The notes under the pieces: model-generated
The model's database searches: none
What the model was told of the DNA's origin: nothing
The model's input: the letters and a program-made list of their open reading frames with translations, nothing else
Source: Cyclobacteriaceae bacterium
GTDB lineage: Bacteria > Bacteroidota > Bacteroidia > Cytophagales > Cyclobacteriaceae
DNA length: 9,542 bases
NCBI GenBank assembly: GCA_025455225.1
Contig: JALOMY010000085.1
Location: forward strand, 1-9,542
Direction: 5' to 3'
Shown here: positions 1-5,761 of the stretch, in pieces
Layout of the letters: the number at the start of each line of letters is the position of its first letter
Numbering within the stretch: the stretch's first letter is position 1
Position numbers and translations under genes: made by a program

Positions 1-81
1 GATTTACTTCGGGCAAAGTATGATTTTATTTTCAGGAAGAAAGTACTCGACTTTTATCAGGGATTACCCCTCGACTTTTAA
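1..81 (+). CDS. TolC-family outer membrane efflux protein, C-terminal end only
   Basis: Frame 1 is open from the first base to a TAA at 79-81 and encodes 26 residues, including AKYDFIFRKKVLDFYQGLP. A tyrosine- and aromatic-rich 'KYDFIFRKKVLDFY' ending is what I recognise from the C-terminus of Bacteroidota TolC-like outer-membrane channel proteins. Those proteins form the exit duct of tripartite efflux pumps. The stop lies 25 bp before the adaptor gene on the same strand, which fits the usual outer membrane factor-adaptor pairing and supports the call. The 5' part lies outside the window, so pump type and substrate cannot be read. An 11-bp direct repeat (46-56 and 70-80) spans the last residues and the stop. 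The family call rests on a short tail plus context, so confidence is moderate. Confidence 0.6.
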   Translation, partial: DLLRAKYDFIFRKKVLDFYQGLPLDF

Positions 82-106
82 TTCAACCACTCTAAGATAA
101 TTCCCA

Positions 107-1501
107 ATGGCAAAACAAAAACGTAAATCAAATAAGCTCATTTATATACTGATCGGTGCAGTTGTCGTGCTGTTGCTATTCATTGTGATCGGTCGTTCTC
201 AGGGTTGGATCGGCAAACCTAAAGAACTTGAAGTAGAACTGGCCAAGGCTTCGCGAACTACCATCACAGAGAAGATCAGTGCATCCGGAACAGTACAGCC
301 CGTTACCGAAGTAAAACTGGCCCCGGAAGTTTCAGGTGAAATCCTTGAACTCTTAATTGAAGATGGTGATTCGGTTACTCAAGGCAAATTGCTGGTTAAA
401 ATCCGCCCCGATACCTGGATATCGCAATTAGAACGTGCAGAAGCATCACTGAATCAGCAACGCGCCAATCTGGTAGCATCTGAAGCAGCCCTGGCACGGG
501 CAGAGGCAACTTTTACCCGGGCTGAGCAGGAATACGAACGGCAAAAAAAGTTATGGGATCAGAAAGTAATTGCAGAAGCCGATTGGCAACTTGCCCAACA
601 GAACTATAAAGTTGCGGAAAATGATTTGAAATCGGCCCGGCAAAATGTTCAGGCTGCCCGTTTCATCGTTCGAAGCGGTGAAGCTTCCATAACCGAAGCG
701 CGTGAAAATGTGCGCAAGACTAGTGTACTTGCCCCTATGGATGGTTTTGTTTCCAAATTAAATGTAAAGATGGGCGAACGGGTTGTGGGTACAATGCAGA
801 TGCAGGGAACAGAAATGTTGCGTATTGCCGATCTGAGTGTAATGGAAGTTCGTGTAAACGTAAATGAGAACGATATCGTACGAGTGCATATTGGTGATAC
901 CGCTATTATCGATGTGGATGCATACGCCAATATCAACAAGCAGTTTCGGGGTGTTGTTACCCATATTGCGAATACAGCCCGGGATAAAACATCCAGCGAT
1001 GCAATTACAGAATTTGAAGTACGTATCCTCATCCTGAGCAATTCCTATCAGGATTTAGTAGAGTCCGGCAAGCGGTACCCTTTCCGTCCGGGAATGACAG
1101 CCAGCGTTGAAATACTGGCAACGCGAAAAGAAAATGTTGTTTCTGTGCCGTTGGCAGCAGTAACCACTCGTAATCCGGAAGAGATAAAGAAAGAAGGGGA
1201 GCAAGGCCCTCCGGGTGAAGGTCCTCCACCTCAAAATCAACAATCAACTGACGCAAAAGCGACTGAAAAGAAAAAAGATAAAATCGTTGTGTTTGTAAAC
1301 GATAACGGTGCAGCCAAGATGGTTGAAGTTCAAACCGGTATCAGTGATTATGAGAATATTGAAATCGTTTCAGGTGTTGATGAAGGAACAGAAATAGTTA
1401 CCGGTCCTTTCCTTGTAGTTTCCAAGCGTTTGAAGGATGGTGATAAAATCAGGCAAGCTGAAAAGAAAGAAGCTACGGGAGATAAGGCTAAGGAAGAATA
1501 A
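107..1501 (+). CDS. Periplasmic adaptor (membrane fusion) subunit of a tripartite efflux pump, HlyD/MacA type
   Basis: A 464-residue adaptor that would link an inner-membrane transporter to a TolC-like channel. It has a basic N-terminus (MAKQKRKSNK) and one membrane segment at about residues 11-29, so it is anchored in the inner membrane with the bulk in the periplasm. The first half of the lipoyl/barrel-sandwich domain is at about 68-100. A long alpha-helical hairpin rich in Ala, Glu, Gln and Arg spans about 104-205, and the second lipoyl half (VLAPMDGFVSKLNV) is at 207-220. The beta-barrel follows at about 240-340, ending in the family-typical FRPGM (326-330), and a membrane-proximal domain runs to about 450. 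A Pro/Gly then Lys-rich insert at about 358-392 splits barrel and membrane-proximal domain, and the tail (452-464) is highly charged. It directly follows the TolC-like gene. No ABC permease, MacB or RND pump gene follows; a terminator does. The family is certain, but pump class and substrate are not. Confidence 0.9.
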   Translation: MAKQKRKSNKLIYILIGAVVVLLLFIVIGRSQGWIGKPKELEVELAKASRTTITEKISASGTVQPVTEVKLAPEVSGEILELLIEDGDSVTQGKLLVKIRPDTWISQLERAEASLNQQRANLVASEAALARAEATFTRAEQEYERQKKLWDQKVIAEADWQLAQQNYKVAENDLKSARQNVQAARFIVRSGEASITEARENVRKTSVLAPMDGFVSKLNVKMGERVVGTMQMQGTEMLRIADLSVMEVRVNVNENDIVRVHIGDTAIIDVDAYANINKQFRGVVTHIANTARDKTSSDAITEFEVRILILSNSYQDLVESGKRYPFRPGMTASVEILATRKENVVSVPLAAVTTRNPEEIKKEGEQGPPGEGPPPQNQQSTDAKATEKKKDKIVVFVNDNGAAKMVEVQTGISDYENIEIVSGVDEGTEIVTGPFLVVSKRLKDGDKIRQAEKKEATGDKAKEE

Positions 1502-1519
1502 GTCATTTACGAATATTCT

Positions 1520-1557
1520 AAAAACCTTTCGTCTTCCCGGAGGCGAAAGGTTTTTTT
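1520..1557 (+). terminator. Intrinsic terminator after the efflux adaptor gene
   Basis: Perfect 12-bp inverted repeat: AAAAACCTTTCG at 1520-1531 pairs with CGAAAGGTTTTT at 1544-1555. The 12-nt loop is partly self-complementary, and the T-run extends to 1557. It begins 18 bp after the adaptor stop and ends 21 bp before the ppa ATG, so it separates two genes on the same strand. The A-run on the left arm could also give some termination on the minus strand, but no minus-strand gene reads into it closely. Confidence 0.85.
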
Positions 1558-1578
1558 GTATCTTGATAGTTAAAAAAT

Positions 1579-2118
1579 ATGGTACAGCATCCCTGGCATG
1601 AAGTTTCAATCGGTGTTAATCCCCCGGAAAACGTAAATGCTATTATTGAAATCCCCAGAGGCTCAAGAGCTAAATACGAAATAGACAAAGCCAGTGGCTT
1701 AATTAAACTTGATCGGGTACTCTATGCCTCTATGTATTATCCATTAAACTATGGATTTATACCACAGACTTTGGGGGAGGATCATGATCCATTGGATATC
1801 GTTGTATTAACCCAGGTTTCTGTGGTGCCGCGTTGTATGATTCCATCTAAAGTAATCGGGGTGATGCGTATGATTGACCGGGGTGAAGCAGACGATAAAA
1901 TAATTGCTGTTGCCGAACAGGATGCCAGTGTCAGTTATATTAATGATGTTAACGAATTGCCCGAATTTTTTCGGGTTGAACTCAAGCACTTTTTTGAGAA
2001 CTACAAGACACTGGAAAATAAAAAAGTTATTGTAGACGAATTTTTAGGAAAATCAGAGGCCCTTCCCATTATTTTGAACAGCATTGCATTATACGAGCAA
2101 ACCTTTAAGAAATCGTAG
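1579..2118 (+). CDS. ppa: Inorganic pyrophosphatase, family I (soluble)
   Basis: Hydrolyses pyrophosphate to two phosphates in the cytoplasm, pulling biosynthetic reactions such as nucleic acid and aminoacyl-tRNA synthesis forward. At 179 residues it is the normal size for the bacterial family I enzyme. The active-site set is visible. E24 and K32 lie in EIPRGSRAKYE, and Y58 is in the YPLNYGF segment. Metal ligands D68, D70 and D73 lie in the signature EDHDPLDI. D100, D105 and K107 lie in MIDRGEADDK, and Y142-K143 in HFFENYK. Spacing matches the E. coli enzyme (D65/D67/D70, D97/D102/K104, Y141/K142). The signature carries His69 where Gly, Ser, Asn or Asp is commoner; I believe this is a tolerated variant. 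The ATG is the only sensible start and has no clear Shine-Dalgarno. It sits 21 bp after a strong terminator, so its promoter must lie in or near that hairpin, or expression depends on read-through. Confidence 0.95.
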   Translation: MVQHPWHEVSIGVNPPENVNAIIEIPRGSRAKYEIDKASGLIKLDRVLYASMYYPLNYGFIPQTLGEDHDPLDIVVLTQVSVVPRCMIPSKVIGVMRMIDRGEADDKIIAVAEQDASVSYINDVNELPEFFRVELKHFFENYKTLENKKVIVDEFLGKSEALPIILNSIALYEQTFKKS

Positions 2119-2119
2119 C

Positions 2120-2166
2120 GACCTCAGAGGTCTAATTTTAAATTGATTGAAATGGCTCAATAGCCA
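2120..2166. terminator. Weak hairpins in the convergent ppa-maf gap
   Basis: The 56-bp gap between the converging ppa and maf stops holds two short hairpins. GACCT (2120-2124) pairs with AGGTC (2128-2132) and is followed by TAATTTTA, a possible weak ppa terminator. TGGCT (2153-2157) pairs with AGCCA (2162-2166); read on the minus strand it is followed by TTTCAATCAATTT, a possible weak maf terminator. Both stems are only 5 bp and the T-runs are interrupted, so function is inferred mostly from position. Confidence 0.3.
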
Positions 2167-2174
2167 CTTGCTGT

Positions 2175-2741
2175 TTAAACCCAATTAATTAAATGCTTAT
2201 ACACAAGATGAATTGGCAAACCCATTACGTTGAAATACGATCCTTCAATGCGTTCAATGGCAATCATGCCAATAAAATCCTGGGCTCCGTACGCGCCTGC
2301 TTTGTCGTAAGGCTTGTAGGTATCAATATAAAATTCAATCTCTTGCCTTGTAAGTACTTTGAAAGTGACTTTAGTGGTGTCATCAAAGCTTAATTCTTTT
2401 TCAGCCGACATTATACAAACACCCGTAATGACCTGGTGAGTATTTCCGCTAAGTCGGGTTAACATGTCAATAGCCTCATCGCGATTACCGGGTTTATTAA
2501 GTATTGCTCCTTGCAGAATTACCACTGTATCTGCAGTAATGATAATCTCTTGGGTTAGTGATTTCCTGAATTGTTCAGCTTTTTTTAAAGCCAGGTATCG
2601 GGCCACTTCTTCTACTGGTAATTCTTCGGGAAATGATTCATCATGATCAGGCTTTTCAACTGTAAACGAAAAACCAACTTCCCGCATCAGGTATTGCCTT
2701 CGCGGGGAAGAAGAAGCGAGAATAATGGGGCGACTGATCAT
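2175..2741 (-). CDS. maf: Maf family nucleoside triphosphate pyrophosphatase (dTTP/UTP type)
   Basis: A 188-residue cytoplasmic house-cleaning enzyme that hydrolyses non-canonical or excess nucleoside triphosphates to the monophosphate and pyrophosphate. Visible motifs are the N-terminal phosphate-binding LASSSPRR (8-15), TADTVV (69-74) with the presumed catalytic base D71, NKP (82-84), THQVITGV (101-108) and DKAGAYGAQ (146-154). DKAGAYG plus the overall pattern resembles the E. coli YhdE and B. subtilis Maf branch acting on dTTP, UTP and modified pyrimidines rather than the YceF m7GTP branch; this subfamily call is inference. The ATG lies 5 bp after the stop of the DUF1015 gene, so the two are almost certainly co-transcribed with maf as the distal gene. 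No Shine-Dalgarno is apparent. Length is normal and there is no sign of damage. Confidence 0.93.
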   Translation of the reverse strand: MISRPIILASSSPRRQYLMREVGFSFTVEKPDHDESFPEELPVEEVARYLALKKAEQFRKSLTQEIIITADTVVILQGAILNKPGNRDEAIDMLTRLSGNTHQVITGVCIMSAEKELSFDDTTKVTFKVLTRQEIEFYIDTYKPYDKAGAYGAQDFIGMIAIERIEGSYFNVMGLPIHLVYKHLINWV

Positions 2742-2746
2742 GGTGA

Positions 2747-4048
2747 TTAAATAGGACTGTATTCAGGCAGTTGAAATTCATCCTTGCGGATGGAACTGAA
2801 TAAAAAGCCACAGATCACTTTGGGATAGAAATAGGTTGATTTTTGTGGCATTGTTGACCCGCTGTGACAAACTTGGTTCACTTCTTCTATGGAAACTTCA
2901 TTGGTAATGATCGCCAGCTGGGCTTCTTCCTGAATAACTTTTTTCAGGCAATCTGTAAAACTTCGGTCGAACTGAATATATTTTGTTTGTCGTTGTTCCT
3001 TGCCGGGTATTCCAAGGACCTTTTCGATTATGAAATAATGCATCACGGTTAAATCAAGATTTCTTACAACTTCAGGGAACGGCCAATTTAATTTTGAAAT
3101 AGATTCAGGTTTTAAACGAACCTTGTAAGCATTTTCTTTGAACAATAATCCGAACGCCCACTTTTTTCCGATTATAATTTCATTGATGGTATCGGGGTTT
3201 TCAATAGGTTTTATTATGAAATCTTCCTGAAGTTTATGAAGGATTTCCTGCTCTGAAAAATGGGAGAGGCCCTTAATCAATCGGTGAGTAGGTAAAATGC
3301 GTAAGTCTCCGGAATTCGAATTTGTAAGATACATCAGGTGGAAATTATAGCCTTCATCACCCTGATGGTGGGTGTTGAGTGCCTTCATTTTCTTCTGGTA
3401 ATGCAACGAGCTTTCATACCGGTGATGTCCGTCTGCGAGGATTATGGATCTGGATTGAAGATGATCCATAAAGTGACGAATGATGTTGGCATCCTGAATT
3501 ACCGCCATTACATCCCGAACGCCCTGGTAGTCTTCGGTTTCATATAGCGGATTTTGTATTGCTTCATCCATGTAGCGTTCCAGAATAAATTCAGGGTCGG
3601 AATAGAGCCCATGGGTAGCACTAACGTGTAGTTGAGTTTTTTCAAGTAATTCTATCCGGTTGTTGACCGAATCTGGAATTGTATTTTCATGCCTTAGTAT
3701 AATACCTTCATTCCAGTCGTATACCCGAATGTTGCAGACGAATCCCTTCCGGCATAATTCGTTCGGAGTTCCTGCCAGTTTAAAATATTGATAGTATACA
3801 TAGATGGCCGGTAATTTGTCTTGTACAAGTACTCCCTTTTTTTTCCATTCTTCCAAAATGGATTTTGCATGCACGGCAGGTTGCGGACCTTCCGGTACGG
3901 ATAGATGAATGCTGTTGTAAGGAATTTTATAGAGAGCATTACGTTGTTTTTCAGAGACTACATCAAAAAGGGGAGAGCTCAGTTTTTCAATATCTTTCGA
4001 TAGTTGCGAATTATATCGCCAAGCAATAAGAGGTTTAATTTCTGCCAA
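2747..4048 (-). CDS. DUF1015 family protein of unknown function
   Basis: A 433-residue protein that I recognise as DUF1015. The N-terminus reads MAEIKPLIAWRYN and continues to SSPLFDVVSEKQRNALY, with PYNSIHLSVPEG at 43-54. YVYYQYFKLAGT is at 83-94, RHENTIPD at 119-126, and the hallmark ADGHHRYESSLHY at 205-217, followed by ILPTHRLIKG (251-260). No signal peptide or membrane segment is seen, so it is probably cytoplasmic. The His/Asp-rich ADGHHRYE core suggests a metal- or phosphate-binding site, but no reaction is established to my knowledge. In other Bacteroidota I recall this family near serine biosynthesis genes (serC-serA); they are absent here. The start is TTG at 4048-4046: there is no in-frame ATG between the upstream stop and it, and the family's usual MA-I-KP N-terminus begins exactly there. 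It lies 68 bp downstream of the biotin carboxylase and 5 bp upstream of maf, as the middle gene of a likely three-gene unit. Confidence 0.88.
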   Translation of the reverse strand: MAEIKPLIAWRYNSQLSKDIEKLSSPLFDVVSEKQRNALYKIPYNSIHLSVPEGPQPAVHAKSILEEWKKKGVLVQDKLPAIYVYYQYFKLAGTPNELCRKGFVCNIRVYDWNEGIILRHENTIPDSVNNRIELLEKTQLHVSATHGLYSDPEFILERYMDEAIQNPLYETEDYQGVRDVMAVIQDANIIRHFMDHLQSRSIILADGHHRYESSLHYQKKMKALNTHHQGDEGYNFHLMYLTNSNSGDLRILPTHRLIKGLSHFSEQEILHKLQEDFIIKPIENPDTINEIIIGKKWAFGLLFKENAYKVRLKPESISKLNWPFPEVVRNLDLTVMHYFIIEKVLGIPGKEQRQTKYIQFDRSFTDCLKKVIQEEAQLAIITNEVSIEEVNQVCHSGSTMPQKSTYFYPKVICGFLFSSIRKDEFQLPEYSPI

Positions 4049-4116
4049 TGGTAATCGCGAATTATTTGGTTAACACTACACAATGCGAATGATCTGATGA
4101 TATTTCGAGTCAATCG

Positions 4117-5607
4117 TTATAGCCGATTTTTACGCCATTTGCTGATGGTTTTTAGTTCTACCGGTTCCTGATGATTAGCAGTATTCTTACCATACTCAAC
4201 CACACTAAGAGCTGAAGCAATCAGTTCTTCTGCATGCAGGGGGCTTGTTGATAAGGATTCAGGTTTGAAGAATTTTTCAACAAACTTGGTATCAAAATTT
4301 CCGGATCGGAAAGCATCATGATGCAGTACATATTTGCAGAATCCCAGAGTGGTCTCAAGTCCTGTTATTTCATATTCATCGATAGCCCGAATTGTTTTTT
4401 CAATTGCCAGTTCTCGCGTTTCAGCATGGCAAATCAGTTTGGCAATCATGGGGTCATAATAGAAAGGTATGCTCATGCCTTGTTCAAATCCATCATCTAC
4501 CCGAATACCATTTCCCTGCGGGCGATTGTAGGTTTTAAGCGTACCAATATCAGGTAAAAAGTTGTTGGCAGGATCTTCTGCATATACACGAACTTCAACA
4601 GCATGTCCCTGAATGGAAAGATCTTCCTGTTTAAAAGGCAGGGGCTCGCCCTCGGCTATTTGTATTTGGAGTTTAACCAGGTCAATCCCCGTTATCATTT
4701 CAGTTACCGGATGCTCCACTTGCAATCGGGTATTCATCTCCAGGAAATAGAAATTCAGGTTTTCATCCAGGATAAATTCCACCGTTCCAGCACCATAATA
4801 GCCACATGATTTGGCAACGTTTATAGCAGCTTCTCCCATAGATTGTCTTAATTCGGAAGTCAGAACGGAAGAGGGTGCTTCTTCAATAACTTTCTGGTGT
4901 CTTCGTTGAATGGAACATTCGCGTTCGAAAAAATGAATCACGTTTCCGTGCTGGTCGCCAAATATCTGGAATTCAATATGTCGTGGCTGGGTAACATATT
5001 TTTCAATAAACACGGAGCCATCACCAAACGCTGATGTGGCTTCACTTACCGCTCGTTCCATTTGTTCTTCAAATTGCTCTTCACGGTCAACAATGCGCAT
5101 TCCTTTTCCGCCACCTCCGGCACTGGCTTTAATCAGAATCGGATAGCCGATTTCGCGCGCAATCTTTTTTGCACTTACCAGGTCGGTTATCGGTTCAGAA
5201 GTTCCGGGAACCAGGGGTACATTAAACCGTGAGACTGCTTCTTTGGCTGCCAGTTTACTGCCCATAACTTCAATGGATTGTGCGGATGGTCCTACAAAGA
5301 TGAATCCCGACTCCTCAACATGCCGGGCAAAATCTTCATTTTCAGATAAGAAACCATAACCAGGGTGGATCGCATCGGCCTGAGTCTTCCGTGCCGCCTC
5401 GGTAATTTTTTCCATTCTCAGGTACGATTCAACGGAAGGTGATTGGCCAATATAAACAGCCTCATCTGCGAAGCGTACGTGTAGAGCGTTACGATCTGCA
5501 TCGCTGTAAACGGCAACCGTTTTAATTCCCATTTCCCGGGCACTGCGCATAATCCGGAGGGCAATTTCACCACGATTGGCAACTAGTAATTTTTTTATTT
5601 TTGCCAT
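4117..5607 (-). CDS. accC: Biotin carboxylase subunit of an acyl-CoA (acetyl-CoA) carboxylase
   Basis: ATP-dependent carboxylation of biotin on a separate carrier protein, the first half-reaction of acetyl-CoA or another acyl-CoA carboxylase, in the cytoplasm. The N-terminal domain begins KKLLVANRGEIALRI, with HPGYGFLSEN at 81-90. The ATP-grasp contains K160 and the glycine-rich lid AGGGGKGM (163-170), then FFERECSIQRRHQKV (226-240). Catalytic and metal-binding E290, N292, R294, Q296, V297 and E298 lie in LEMNTRLQVEHP, and R340 in VEVRVYAEDP. These match E. coli E288, N290, R292 and R338 with an offset of two. At 496 residues it is about 47 longer than E. coli AccC; the extra C-terminus (about 450-496) has no biotin attachment motif. 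No BCCP (accB) or carboxyltransferase gene is adjacent, so it may serve propionyl-CoA or another acyl-CoA carboxylase instead. It is the first gene of the minus-strand cluster with the DUF1015 gene and maf. The catalytic call is certain; the complex it joins is not. Confidence 0.92.
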   Translation of the reverse strand: MAKIKKLLVANRGEIALRIMRSAREMGIKTVAVYSDADRNALHVRFADEAVYIGQSPSVESYLRMEKITEAARKTQADAIHPGYGFLSENEDFARHVEESGFIFVGPSAQSIEVMGSKLAAKEAVSRFNVPLVPGTSEPITDLVSAKKIAREIGYPILIKASAGGGGKGMRIVDREEQFEEQMERAVSEATSAFGDGSVFIEKYVTQPRHIEFQIFGDQHGNVIHFFERECSIQRRHQKVIEEAPSSVLTSELRQSMGEAAINVAKSCGYYGAGTVEFILDENLNFYFLEMNTRLQVEHPVTEMITGIDLVKLQIQIAEGEPLPFKQEDLSIQGHAVEVRVYAEDPANNFLPDIGTLKTYNRPQGNGIRVDDGFEQGMSIPFYYDPMIAKLICHAETRELAIEKTIRAIDEYEITGLETTLGFCKYVLHHDAFRSGNFDTKFVEKFFKPESLSTSPLHAEELIASALSVVEYGKNTANHQEPVELKTISKWRKNRL

Positions 5608-5625
5608 GATTTAAGCCTTTCCATG

Positions 5626-5656
5626 CAATGTTAATGAATAATTGTGGTTAGGCCAA
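5626..5656 (-). promoter_or_regulatory. Possible Bacteroidota-type promoter for accC
   Basis: Read on the minus strand, TAACATTG (5633-5626) matches the -7 consensus TAnnTTTG with one mismatch. TTG (5656-5654) lies 20 bp upstream, at the usual -33 spacing. The start of transcription would fall about a dozen bases before the accC ATG, leaving a very short leader. The -33 triplet overlaps a perfect 12-bp palindrome (5654-5665). This is a motif match only. Confidence 0.3.
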
Positions 5657-5665
5657 CGATCGTTG
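5654..5665. promoter_or_regulatory. 12-bp perfect palindrome, possible operator
   Basis: CAACGATCGTTG reads the same on both strands and sits in the accC / oxoamine synthase divergent gap, over the inferred -33 element of accC. A 12-bp perfect palindrome somewhere in a 154-bp gap is expected by chance at only a few percent, so it is suggestive but not decisive. No regulator is recognised. Confidence 0.3.
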
Positions 5666-5701
5666 ACGCTTCCCAAGATTCTGCACTCGACCGGGATTTA
5701 A

Positions 5702-5715
5702 TCACTTGTAAGTGA
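5702..5715. repeat. Inverted repeat overlapping the oxoamine synthase -33 region
   Basis: TCACTT-GT-AAGTGA gives perfect 6-bp arms with a 2-bp spacer and covers the inferred -33 element (5705-5708). It is followed by GCTTTTTT, so on the plus strand it also resembles a short terminator-like hairpin. No plus-strand gene lies just upstream to need one. An operator role is inferred from position alone. Confidence 0.35.
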
Positions 5716-5734
5716 GCTTTTTTCATTATTTTTG
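5705..5734 (+). promoter_or_regulatory. Bacteroidota-type promoter for the oxoamine synthase gene
   Basis: TATTTTTG at 5727-5734 is an exact match to the Bacteroidota -7 consensus TAnnTTTG. CTTG at 5705-5708 is a three-of-four match to the -33 TTTG, with 18 bp between them (consensus about 19-21). The ATG follows 27 bp after the -7 box. This is the clearest promoter-like sequence in the window. Confidence 0.5.
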
Positions 5735-5761
5735 CCGCAATTTTAAAACCCAAAACACGAA

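Noticed and set aside
649..1041. Minus-strand 130-residue open frame inside the adaptor gene
   Set aside because: It lies wholly within the well-supported adaptor gene, shows no recognisable family pattern, and has the skewed composition of an antisense shadow.
1029..1256. Minus-strand 75-residue open frame opposite the adaptor gene
   Set aside because: It overlaps the adaptor's conserved barrel domain, has no motifs, and has no promoter or neighbour context.
4049..4116. Promoter or terminator between accC and the DUF1015 gene
   Set aside because: No TAnnTTTG match on the minus strand and no stem with a T-run was found in these 68 bp.
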